From Coccinella septempunctata (taxonomy: Eukaryota > Arthropoda > Insecta > Coleoptera > Coccinellidae), in contig NC_058191.1 in the NCBI RefSeq assembly GCF_907165205.1, positions 17,238,501 through 17,302,500 on the forward strand: a DNA stretch of 64,000 nucleotides, written 5' to 3'. A model generated the notes under the pieces. That model searched no databases, was not told the DNA's origin, and worked only from the letters and a program-made list of their open reading frames with translations. A program made the translations under genes and the position numbers. Below are positions 43,483 through 54,007 of this stretch, piece by piece (the first letter of the stretch is position 1; every line of letters begins with the position of its first letter).

Positions 43483-44983
43483 TAAATATTCTTAATAATT
43501 TGCTGCATCTTCTTCTCAATCTCTTTCTCCAGATTCTGCATCATCGTGCTGAGGAGGTTTTTCGTGAACTTATCCAGTTCCTCAGTGATTCCAGAAATTC
43601 CTTTTCTGGTTTCGGCTTTTTTGACGGTTTTTGCCTTTCCGCCTTTTTCTCTGGTTTCTTCGTCTCTTTGACTGCTTTGGTTGCAGTTTCCTGGGGTTTC
43701 TTCACTTCCGAAGAGTTTTGGGATGGCCTCGGTGTATTTTGTGTTGGCCCCGAGCTGGTCTGGTTCGATCTTGGCGGTCTCTTGGTCTTTTTAGTGACCA
43801 ATTTCCATTCGCTACATCCCTTGTAGCTGGCTGGATGTCCTTGCTCTCCACAGAGAACACAAGAGGCATTTCGCTCCTCGTTCTCCCTGGTAAGCGTACA
43901 CTCCTTGGAGCTGTGATTACCAGAGCATTTCACGCACCTCCATGGAAAAGTGCACTTACTTTGGGCATGTCCATATCGCTGACAGCGGTAACATTGTCCA
44001 GGCCCAGTCGTCCTTCTCTTAGGTTCAACAACACAGTTCATGTTGTAGAGCCTTCTCACCTCGAAGATACCCTTATTCTGGGTTTTAACCAGCAATAAGG
44101 GCATCGGCTTTTTTGTTTTATTTGAGGTCATCCTTATGACCTCAGCATCGACGATCCCTTGATCCTTGAGGTCGTCAAGAATCGTCGGGATATCTGCATC
44201 CAGCGGTAGGTATCTCACTACCTCGTAGATTTTCTTTTCTTCCTCCCGTTGAAGAGTGTAAAACTCCCTATTTATTTTATGAAGGAAGTCCGTCATCCTT
44301 CTATGATCATCGGCGGTTTGTGGGACGATTCTTATACCGTCCTTTACTGTCGTCTCTCTTTGGTATTTAATACCGTTTCGCATAAACGCGTTGGAAATTG
44401 ACGTCCATTCGGACGTACCTCTCAGGGTGACAGGGGGGATTTTTTCTTTCCTCTCCTCCACTGGAGTGTTTTTCTGTTGAGCTGAGGCTGTACCCATCGT
44501 CGTGATGGGTGGAATTTTACCTTTTTTAGGTATCTCCGTTGCTTTTTTTGCGGTCTCTTCGTCTGAACATGCACTTTCTTTACGCGCGCGTTTTGTGGGT
44601 GGCGCGTTCTGGGTTTTCGCAACTTGAGTTGCAAAATTTTTCTTCTTTTCCGGTTCTGGAGCTACTTCCTGTTTGGAGGAATTTTTGGGGACTGCTACCG
44701 GCTTTGCAATTTCTGCAAATGTGGGAGATTTCTGTGCCGAAATAAGTTTTGCAATTTCCGCAAAACTAGGGGATTGAGGCGCTTTATTCTTATTAATTTC
44801 CTCTCTCAAGAGGCGTATCTCCCCGACCAACTGAGCTACGGTTTCAGTTAATTTATTTATTTGAGCTTTCAATTGCTCATTCTCTTCTTTGAGCCTTACA
44901 AGCTCCTCTGCTTCTCTATCGCTGAATTCTTCGGTGTCCGTAGCTTCCATGTAGGAGCTCTCATTGTCTGAGACCTCCGACAT
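43482..44983 (-). pseudogene. Recombinant gag (LINE-A N-terminus, LINE-B C-terminus)
   Basis: I place the start at ATG 44981-44983 (MSEVSDNESS), matching the LINE-A start; the open frame extends 22 codons further upstream. The coiled coil (LVRLKEENEQLKAQINKL) and two FAEIAK repeats are LINE-A. The protein then reads IPPITTMGTA followed directly by SAQQKNTPVEERKEKIPPV of LINE-B, so the IPP motif occurs twice and the join is in frame. Three CCHC knuckles follow (CYRCQRYGHAQSKC first). A one-base loss near 43640 shifts the last ~35 residues, ending the frame at 43541 instead of at the TAATG. Confidence 0.87.
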
Positions 44984-45401
44984 GGCTTTTTGTCCGTATT
45001 GAACTATATAAGGTATTTCTGTGTAATAATGAATATTGGAAATACTCACTAATATGTTACTTCTAAGCTATGTGGCTAAGTTATATATTTTCTATGAGAA
45101 AAATGAATCGACTCACCAGTGATATCCGTGGAACCAGCGATCTTGGGGGTGATCTGGACTCGACACTGAACACACTGAATTTGAACGAATTTCCGCTCTA
45201 TAACACACACACTTATAGAACTTACAAAAAACTTCGGAAGTTTCGTAGACGGAATCAAAAATTCCGTGGCTTCGCTAGTGTACACTTTCACTTCGACTTT
45301 CTCTTTTACAACACGAGAGATGACGTATCGCACTGCTTCGCTTGTGTACACTTTCACTTCGACTTTCTCTTTTACAACACGAGAGATGACGTATCGCACT
45401 G
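44984..45401 (-). promoter_or_regulatory. LINE-A-type 5' UTR with 66-bp tandem repeat
   Basis: Sequence up to about 45270 matches the LINE-A 5' UTR at 7521-7830. A 66-bp unit is then repeated (45270-45335 and 45336-45401), each with TGACGTATCGCACTG on the plus strand. It is presumably a promoter repeat, similar in position to the 35-bp repeat at 7861-7930. Confidence 0.6.
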
Positions 45402-45446
45402 GTATCATTCAACACATCTACCTGCTTCAACGTCTCGAGGTGAACT

Positions 45447-45551
45447 GATCTTCATTATCGTCGTCTATCCTGTAATTTATTCTCGAATCTCGTTCGATCG
45501 AGTCCGCCAATGCATCTGCCTTATCAGTATTGGTATAAGCCATTCCCCTTT
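45447..45551 (-). pseudogene. Short fragment of a third LINE ORF2
   Basis: About 105 bases resemble the ORF2 linker of LINE-A at 50-160 (GTAATTTATTCTCGAATCTC, GAGTCCGCCAATGCATCTGC on the plus strand) but differ from both LINE-A and LINE-B at many bases. The rest of 45402-45596 is unassigned, with repeated CATGT/CATG words at 45553-45590. Confidence 0.65.
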
Positions 45552-45624
45552 CACATGGACATGGTCACATGTCATGTTCATGAGTCATGTTCTCGAGATA
45601 GTTCAGATAGGAAATGGGATTTCA

Positions 45625-45890
45625 GTTAGGACTTGAAATTGAAAGTTTCCTGCGCAATCTCGAGGATTTTAAAGTTTTTTATTTGTACCAATTATTGGGT
45701 TCATCATTGCATCGTATTTCGGACGAATGCGATATGGAAAATAGGCCGATATGTCATTTTTGACGGACCGAAACGATTCTTCCCAGACTTGCCGAAGTCG
45801 CTCTTGTCAAGGTTCATGGATATTCTTGTCATAAGTTATTATTCCGAAAGTTGAATCTCCTTGATCGAACAATTCATGATAAATAGAACT
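45625..45890 (+). repeat. Isolated H1 upstream fragment, right arm inner end
   Basis: Same content as 28986-29258, reversed: GGACTTGAAATTGAAAG to the GATCGAACAATTC word. No H1 start codon. Confidence 0.85.
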
Positions 45891-48800
45891 TATTCTTTTA
45901 TTCATTGACCATCAAAATTCGATCCAAATCTCGAAACTCTACACAATTTTTGAACTGAGATATACGTATTGAGTTTCATTCAGTTCGATAATTCAGATAG
46001 GAATTAAGATTTCTGTGGTCAATTCTGCAAAGTGTGATATGAATTTCTCAAAAACCGTTTGATCATTTCGACCCAAATCTTGAAACTTCACATAGTTTTC
46101 GAATTGAGATGCACATGTTGAATTTCAGTTCGATAGTTCAGATAGGAAATGAGATTTCAGTGGTCGATTCGACAAAATATCATTTCAATTCCTAAGGAAC
46201 TATTGGATCAATTCGACACAAATCCCGAAACTGTACACAGTTTTCAAACTGAGATGCACATGTTAAATTTCAGTTCGATAGTTCAGATAGGAATTGAGAT
46301 TTCAGTGGTCAATTCGGCAAAGTGTGATATCAATTCCTCGAAAATTGTTGGATCAATTCGAACCAAATCTTGAAACTGCACATAGTTTTCGAATTGAGAT
46401 GAACATGTTGAATTTCAGTTCGATAGTTAAGATAGGAATTGAGATTTCAGTGGTCAATTCGGCAAAGTGTAATATCAATTCCTAAAAACTGTTGGATCAA
46501 TTCGAACCAAACCTTGAAACTGCACATAGTTTTAGAATTGAGATGCACATGTTGAATTTCAGTTCGATAGTTCTGATAGGAATAGAGATTTCAGTGGTCG
46601 ATTCGACATTGTATCATTTCAATTCCTAAGGAAATATTGGATCAATTCGAACCAAATCACGAAACTGTACACAGTTTTCGAATTGAGATAAACATGTTGA
46701 TTTTCAATTGGATAGTTCATATAGGAATTGAGATTTCAGTGGTCAATTCGGCAAAGTGTGATATCAATTCCTAAGGAACTATTGGATCAATTCGACCCAA
46801 ATCTCGAAACTGTACACAGTTTTCGAATTGAGATAAACATGTTGATTTTCAATTGGATAGTTCAGATAGGAATTGAGATTTCAGTATTCAATTCGGCAAA
46901 GTGTGATATGAATTTCTCAAAAACCGTTTGATCATTTCGACCCAAATCTTGAAACTTCACATAGTTTTCGAATTGAGATGCACATGTTGAATTTCAGTTC
47001 GATAGTTCAGATAGGAAATGAGATTTCAGTGGTCGATTCGACATTGTATCATTTCAATTCCTAAGGAAATATTGGATCAATTCGAACCAAATCACGAAAC
47101 TGTACACAGTTTTCGAATTGAGATAAACATGTTGATTTTCAATTGGATAGTTCAGATAGGAATTGAGATTTCAGTATTCAATTCGGCAAAGTGTGATATC
47201 AATTCTCCGAAAACTGTTGGATCAATTCGATCCAAATCTTGAAACTGCACATACTTTTCGAATTGAGATGCACATGTTGAATTTCAGTTCGATAGTTTAG
47301 ATAGGAATTGAGATTTCAGTGGTCTATACGGCAAAGTGTGATATCAATTCCTAAAAACTGTTAGATCAATTCGAACCAAATCTTGAAACTGCACATAAAT
47401 TTCGGATTGAGATGCAAATGTTGAATTTCAGTTCGATAGTTCAGATAGGAATCGAGATTTCGGTGGTCTTTTCGGCAGAGTGTGAGATCAATTCCTCAAA
47501 AACTGTTGGTTAAATTCGAACCAAATCTTGAAATTTCACACAGTTTTCGAATTGAGATGCACATGTTGAAATTCAGTTCGATAGTTCAGATAGGAATTGA
47601 GATTTCAGTGGTCAATTCGGCAAAGTCTGATATCAATTCCTCGAAAACTGTTGGATCAATTCGAACCAAATCTTGAAACTGCACATAGTTTTCGGATTGA
47701 GATGCACATGTTGAATTTCAGTTCGATAGTTCTGATAGGAATTGAGATTTCAGTGGTCGATTCGACAAAATATCATTTCAATTCCCAAGGAACTATTGGA
47801 TCAATTCGACCCAAATCCCGAAACTGTACTCAGTTTTCGAATTGAGATGCACATGTTGAATTTCAGTTCGATAGTTCAGATAGGAATTGAGATTTCAGTG
47901 GTCAATTGGGCAAAGTGTGATATCAATTCCTAAAAACTGTTGGAACAATTCGAACCAAATCTTGAAACTGCACATAGTTTTCGTATTGAGATGCACCTGT
48001 TGAATTTCAGTTCGATAGTTCAGATAGGAATTGAGATTTCAGTGGTCAATTCGGCAAACTGTGATATCAATTCCTCGAAAACTGTTGGATCAATTCGAAC
48101 CAAATCTTGAAACTGCATATAGTTTTCGGATTGAGATGCACATGTTGAATTTCAGTTCGATAGTTCAGATAGGAATCGAGATTTCGGTGGTTTTTTCGGC
48201 AAAGTGTGATATCAATTCCTCGAAAACTGTTGGATCAATTCGAACCAAATCTTGAAATTTCACACAGTTTTCGAATTGAGATGCACATGTTGAAATTCAG
48301 TTCGATAGTTCAGATAGGAATTGAGATTTCAGTGGTCGATTCGACAAAATATCATTTCAACTCCCAAGGAACTATTGGATCAATTCGACCCAAATCCCGA
48401 AACTGTACTCAGTTTTCGAATTGAGATGCACATGTTGAATTTCAGTTCGATAGTTCAGATAGGAATTGAGATTTCAGTGGTCAATTCGGCAAAGTGTGAT
48501 ATCAATTCCTTAAAACTGTTGGATCAATTCGAACCAAATCTTGAAACTGCACATAGTTTTCGAATTGAGATGCACATGTTGAATTTCAGTTCGATAGTTC
48601 TGATAGGAATTGAGATTTCAGTGGTCGATTCGACATATTATCATTTCAATTCCTAAGGAACTATTGGATCAATTCGACCAAAATCTCGAAACTGTACACA
48701 GTTTTCGAAATGAGATGCAAATGTTGAATTTCAGTTCGATAGTTCTGATAGGAATTGAGATTTCAGTGGTCTATTCGGCAAAGTGTGATATCAATTCCTC

Positions 48801-49825
48801 AAACACTGTTGGATCAATTCGACCCAAATCTTGAAACTGCACATCGTTTTCGGATTGAGATGCACCTGTTGAATTTCAGTTCGATAGTTCAGATAGGAAT
48901 CGAGATTTCAGTGGCCTTTTCAACAAAGTGTGATATCAATTCCTCAAAAACTGTTGGATCAATTCGACCCAAATCCCGAAACTGTACTCAGTTTTCGAAT
49001 TGAGATGCACATGTTGAATTTCAGTTCGTTAGTTCAGATAGGAATTGAGATTTCAGTGGTCGATTCGACATATTATCATTTCAATTCCTAAGGAACTATT
49101 GGATCGATTCGACCAAAATCTCGGAACTGTACACAGTTTTCGAAATGAGATGCACATGTTGAATTTCAGTTCGATAGTTCTGATAGGAATTGAGATTTCA
49201 GTGGTCGATTCGACAAAATATTATTTCAATTCCCAAGGAACTATTGGATCAATTCAACCCAAATCCCGAAACTGCACATAGTTTTCGGATTGAGATGCAC
49301 CTGTTGAATTTCAGTTCGATAATTCAGATAGGAATTGAGATATCAGTGGTCAATTCGGCAAAGTGTGATATCAATTCCTCGAAAACTGTTGGATCAATTC
49401 GAACCAAATCTCGAAACAGCACATGGTTTTCGAATTGAGATGCACATGTTGAATTTCAGTTCGATAGTTCTGATAGGAATTGAGATTTCAGTGGCCGATT
49501 CGACAAAATATCATTTCAATTCCCAAGGAACTATTGGAGCAATTCGACCCAAATCCCGAAACTGTACTCAGTTTCTCCCTTTCTGTCAGAAGCAACGAAC
49601 TGAAATTCAACATATGCATCTCAATTCGAAAACTATCTACAGTTACAGTTTCAAGATTTGGCTCGAATTGATCCAACAATTTTTGTGAAATTGATTTCAC
49701 ACTTTGCCGAATTGACCACTGAAATCTCAATTCCTATCTGAATTATCGAATTGAATGAAACTCAATACGTATATCTCAGTTCAAAAATTGTGTACAGTTT
49801 CGAGATTTGGATCGAATTTTGATGG
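45891..49825 (+). repeat. Main satellite array, right arm, about 27 monomers
   Basis: Plus-oriented monomers of about 145 bp with the same two alternating kinds as the left array. The monomer order largely mirrors 23916-28985 (for example the AACACTGTTGG and CAAAATCTCGG variants near 48795 and 49115), but the doubled 718-bp block is single here. Confidence 0.95.
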
Positions 49826-50204
49826 TCAATCAATAAAAGAAAAACTTGTATTCATCATGAATTGTTCGACCAAGGAGACTCAAATTTCGAAATAATAACT
49901 AATGATAAGAATATCCGGGAACCTTGACATGAGCGACTTTCGCAAGTCTGGGAAGAATAGTTTCGGTCCGTCAAAAATGACATATCGTCTTTTTTTCCAT
50001 ATCGCATTCGTCCGAAATACGATGCAATGATGAACCCAATAATTGGTACAAATAAAAAATTCTAAATTCCTCGAGATTGCGCAGGAAACTTGCAATTTCA
50101 AGTCCTTAGCAATAATTTACCAACCAATCGCCCGTCAAATTTCCGTCAACTTCGCTAATATTGGTACCACTATCAGAAGAAATCTAAGGTGTAAAGGTTA
50201 AACA
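49826..50204 (+). promoter_or_regulatory. H1 upstream region, right arm
   Basis: 5' flank of the H1 pseudogene. The same segment, slightly diverged, is the H1 part of every composite unit. No TATA box is visible. The far end runs into satellite without a break, so satellite and H1 were already neighbours when the composite unit arose. Confidence 0.6.
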
Positions 50205-50861
50205 ATGTCATTTTCAACTTCCGAGTCTGAAATGCGACAGGCAACTACGCCCGCCACTGCTGTTGGTAAGACGCTGAAAAAAGCTGAGAAAAAAACCTCA
50301 GCAAGGTCAAAACATGTCAAACCCAGCCATCCCCCAACTTCCGATATGGTTAATCGTGCCATCAAAGGATTGAAAGAAAGGAGCGGATCCTCGTTGCATG
50401 CTATCAAGAAATACATCGGTTCGAATTACAAGGTCGATTCTGAAAAACTTGCACCGTTCATAAGAAAAGACCGCTGTACAGTCCGGTTCCTTGATTCAGA
50501 CCAAAGGAAAAGAAGCGTCTGGCTCTTTCAAATTGGCCGCTGGCGGTTCTACAACAAACGCGTCGAAGAAATTTGCGAAAAAATTGGTCAAGTCGGCCGA
50601 TGGAGCAAATAAGAATGCATCACCTACAATGGCAGCCGACAAGAAGAACACATCACCTGCCAGGTCTACATCTATCTAGTGAGTAGGTCGGAAAAGAGAG
50701 CGGCAATTGCAACAGAAAAGAAGCCAAAATTAACGAAATCTCCCTCGAAAGCTAAGAAGGCAAACAAAAAGCCGACGAAGAAGTCCAAAGCACCGAAACC
50801 AAAAACGGTCAAATCAGTAACGGCTCCGAAGAAAGTAACGTCTCCCAAAAAGCAAAAGTAA
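50205..50861 (+). pseudogene. Linker histone H1 pseudogene, right arm
   Basis: It starts at ATG 50205 (MSFSTSESEMRQATTPAT). The winged-helix domain SHPPTSDMVNRAIKGLKERS to LAPFIRK lies at about residues 41-88. A short deletion after LAPFIRK shifts the frame; the domain finishes in the frame 50491-50679 (LIQTKGKEASGSFKLAAG). That frame stops at TAG 50677-50679, and the Lys-rich tail is in a third frame to the stop at 50859-50861. Intact linker histones need an unbroken domain, so this is not functional as it stands. A canonical histone stem-loop follows. Confidence 0.92.
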
Positions 50862-50898
50862 AACGTATATAATTTTGGAAGGAAAAAAATTTAAATCC

Positions 50899-50914
50899 GG
50901 TCCTTTTCAGGGCC
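50899..50914 (+). terminator. Histone mRNA 3' stem-loop, right arm
   Basis: GGTCCTTTTCAGGGCC fits the conserved histone 3'-end hairpin bound by SLBP. It identifies the parent as a replication-dependent histone gene. Unassigned 3' flank continues to 51002. Confidence 0.92.
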
Positions 50915-51002
50915 TCTAGAATTTTCTATCAAATATTACTTTTATAGATTTTCGCTCGCTAGAGATACGATGTCAGACAAGATGTTTTCATCGAACACGA
51001 CA

Positions 51003-51239
51003 TAGCATCATTTCAATTCCTAAGGAACTATTGGATCAATTCGACAAAAATCTCGAAACTGTACACAGTTTTCGAATTGAGATGCACATGGTGAATTTCA
51101 GTTCGATAGTTCTGATAGGAATTGAGATTTCAGTGGTCAATTCGGCAAAGTGTGATATCAATTCCTCGAAAACTGTTTTATCAATTCGAACCAAATCTTG
51201 AAACTGAACATAGTTTTCGGATTGAGATGCACATGTTGA
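51003..51239 (+). repeat. Satellite next to the H1 pseudogene, right arm
   Basis: About one and a half monomers in plus orientation; mirror of 22501-22740. Confidence 0.8.
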
Positions 51240-51690
51240 ATTTCAGTTCGAACGGACCGTGGGGACCTGTGGACTTCAGTTCTACCTGGGGTTAGGCCCC
51301 CACAGTTGCTGGCGGTGTGGCAATGAAGGCCACCACAGGGAGGAATGCCGAGGGGAAAGGACGAAGTTCTGTTCCAGGTGCGGCCGTGTGGGGGTCCTTT
51401 CCAGGGTGTGTTGCGTTAGAGATAGGGGACCAGGGACCGCCAGAACTGCATCAGGACCGACCGCAACTCCAGGGAGCAGGACAGAGGCCATACTGCCGGA
51501 CCTCCGACTGAGGCCCGCCGTACCGCCAACACCGTCAGAACCGTTGCCGCCCCTACCGAAGTAGAAGGTGAAAATGGATTAGAAAAACCGAAAAAAAAAT
51601 TACCGATTATTAAAATGATACCGTTCCGAAAAATATCTTTTATTGCACCAACCGAAATGGTGGATGCGCTAACCGGAGTAGTAGTCGATT
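51240..51690 (+). repeat. Composite unit U10, without H1 fragment
   Basis: Satellite joins the Gag-like block directly. The block 51259-51564 encodes 101 codons with CWRCGNEGHHREEC; 15 bases are missing from the Pro-rich tail (SEPLPPLPK). It pairs with 22090-22500. Confidence 0.85.
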
Positions 51691-52045
51691 CGTCAAAATA
51701 TCATTTCAATTCCTAAGGAACTATTGGATCAATTCGAACCAAATCTTGAAACTGCACATAGTTTTCGCATGCATCTCAATACGCAACTCAATTCGAAAAC
51801 TATGTACAGTTTCAAAATTTGGCTCGAATTGATCCAACAGTTTATGGGAAATTGATATCACACTTTGCCGAATTGACCTCTGAAATCTCAATTCTTATCA
51901 GAACTATCGATATGAAATTCAACATGTGCATCTCAATTCGAAAACTATGTGAAGTTTCAAGATTTGGGTCGAAATGATCAAACGGTTTTTGAGAAATTCA
52001 TATCACACTTTGCAGAATTGACCACAGAAATCTTAATTCCTATCT
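51691..52045 (+). repeat. Satellite, plus orientation
   Basis: Two to three monomers up to the promoter-like fragment; mirror of 20299-20709. Confidence 0.8.
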
Positions 52046-52480
52046 GATGTGATGAAGTCCAGTTTCTGAGGAAAATTGGAGTTCATCTTAGTGCATTTCT
52101 TTCGTTTCAAATTTCCGTCTTTGCAAATATTTTAATTCTCGAATATTCCGTACGTTCATTCCGATAGGCAGAGTGAATGTAAAAAACCGCTTATCTGTAT
52201 TTCACGTTGTTTTTCTTACATGCCGCTGAAGATTTCGACGTTTTTCATCTGTTGATATGCGATAAACCGGAGCTGACGACGTTTTTCATTCTTGTCGCAT
52301 TCTGGAATTTTCAGATTTTTACCGTGAGAGGGGATATGCCTATAAAAGCAAATTTTCCACCGCGACGGTCACTTTTCGACTTTTGACTTTTACTTCAGTT
52401 CTTTCACTTCGCTGCAGTATTTTCGATTTTTCGCTTTCTAACGTGGTGACTTCTGTTATAGATTCAGTTAACTTTTAGTT
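52046..52480 (+). promoter_or_regulatory. Promoter-like single-copy fragment, right arm
   Basis: TATAAAA at 52341-52347 is followed by an initiator-like TCACTT with its A at 52371, 30 bases downstream. Leader-like sequence runs to TTAACTTTTAG near 52479, where satellite cuts it off before any coding sequence. It pairs with 19867-20298. Gene of origin unknown; a core histone gene is possible. Confidence 0.45.
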
Positions 52481-53296
52481 TCAAGATTTGGTTCGAATTG
52501 ATCCAACAGATTTCGAGCAATAGATATCACACTTTGCCGAATTGACCACTGAAATTCAACATGTGCATCTCAATTCGAAAACTGTGTGAAATTTCAAGAT
52601 TTGGTTCGAATTGAACCAACAGTTTTCGAGGAATTGATATCACACTTTGCCGAATTGACCACTGGAATCTCAATTTCTATCTGAACTATCGAACTGAAAT
52701 TCAACATGTGCATCTCAATTCGAAAACCGTGTGAAATTTCAAGATTTGGTTCGAATTGAACCAACAGTTTTCGAGGAATTGATATCACACTTTGCCGAAT
52801 TGACCACTGAAATCTCAATTCCTATCTGAACTATCGAACTGAAATTCAACATGTGCATCTCAATTCGAAAACTGTGTACAGTTTCGAGATCTGGGTCGAA
52901 TTGATCCAATAGTTCGTAAAGAATTCGAATGATACTATGTCGAATCGTCCACTGAAATCTCAATTCCTATCAGAACTATCGAACTGAAATTCAACATGTG
53001 CATCTCAATTCGAAAACTATGTGCAGTTTCAAGATTTGGTTCGAATTGATCCAACAGTTTTTAGGAATTGATATCACACTTTGCCGAATTGACCACTGAA
53101 ATCTCAATTCCTATCTGAACTATCGAACTGAAATTCAACATGTGCATCTTAATTCGAAAACTGTGTACAGTTTCGGGATTCGGTTCGAATTGATCCAATA
53201 GTTCCTTGGGAATTGAAATGATATTTTGTCGAATCGACCACTGAAATCTCAATTCCTATCAGAACTATCGATCTGAAATTCAACATGTGCATCTCT
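52481..53296 (-). repeat. Satellite array, minus orientation
   Basis: Five to six monomers; one monomer near 52545 has lost about 30 bases compared with the left arm. It joins truncated gag at about 53296 (CATGTGCATCTC|TGAAATAG). Mirror of 19013-19866. Confidence 0.88.
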
Positions 53297-54005
53297 GAAA
53301 TAGATTTAATAAAAAATGATCTAAAGGTCCAAGGAATCCATGACGCCGAGGTGTCCAGAATGACATCCAATAAAACCAAAAAGTTTATACCCTTATACCT
53401 GGTAAAAACTCAGAGAAAGGAGATTTTCGAAATAAGACGCCTCTACAATCTCTGCATTGTAGTGGAATCAAAAAGAAGGGCAGAAAATCCAAGCCAATGC
53501 TTCAGATGTCAGAGGTACGGACATGCCCAAAACAAGTGCTCTTTTCCATACAGATGCGTCAAATGTTTGGGCAATCATTGCACAAGAGATTGCGAACTTA
53601 CCAGAAAAGGTGAGGAGAGAAATGCCACATGCGTTCTGTGCGGCGAAGAAGGCCATCCAGCAAGCTACAAAGGATGTAGCGAATTCAAATTAGTTACAAG
53701 GAAGAGGGAAACAGGCCAGAAATCGGCTCAGCAGAGCACGATTCCTCTAAAAGTCCAGGAGAAAAAGAAGCCCACCCCCTCCAAAGTAGACGACAAGAAA
53801 AGTACCCAAACCAGTACAGAAGAAGGAGACCTCGAAAATGCCCCAAGCTAAACCTACGATCAACAAAACAAAAGAAAACAGAAAAGTCTCTGAATCCGCC
53901 GACGATTTAGACACTTTTACTGAAAAAATTTTCAACAAAATCATGTTGAAAATTGAAAGAGAGATGGAGAAAAAACTCCAAGGAATGTTCAGTAAACTGA
54001 AATAA
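53297..54005 (+). pseudogene. LINE-A gag, right arm, 5'-truncated and frameshifted
   Basis: The PRE_C2HC-like part (DLIKNDLKVQGIHDAEV) and three CCHC knuckles are intact. Five bases are missing near 53798 (GACAAGAAAAGTACCC) compared with the left arm, so the frame ends at 53851 and the last ~50 residues are out of frame. The original stop is in TAATG at 54003-54007. Confidence 0.85.
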
Positions 54006-54007
54006 TG
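54003..54007 (+). promoter_or_regulatory. TAATG stop/start overlap between gag and ORF2
   Basis: The gag stop TAA and ORF2 start ATG share one A. The same arrangement is at 1286-1290, 5137-5141, 18300-18304 and 43480-43484 (minus strand). In the silkworm LINE SART1 a UAAUG junction allows ORF2 translation by stop-restart, so the same mechanism is likely. Confidence 0.8.

Larger units (their letters stand above)
40521..45401 (-). mobile_element. Recombinant LINE: LINE-A 5' end joined to LINE-B body
   Basis: On the minus strand, 5' UTR and gag N-terminus are LINE-A type (MSEVSDNESS), while gag from about residue 170, ORF2 and 3' UTR are LINE-B type. The switch is inside gag at about 44480-44500. 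The poly-A tail is the T run 40521-40536. The 5' end lacks the CATTCCGAG start seen in the other elements, so it is either truncated or a variant. Confidence 0.88.

Noticed and set aside
45070..45636. 188-codon plus-strand frame
   Set aside because: Antisense to the LINE 5' UTR with its 66-bp repeat and crossing into unrelated repeats; an accident of the tandem repeat.
50205..50861. Functional H1 gene
   Set aside because: Two frame changes, shared by both arms, break the winged-helix domain and the tail.
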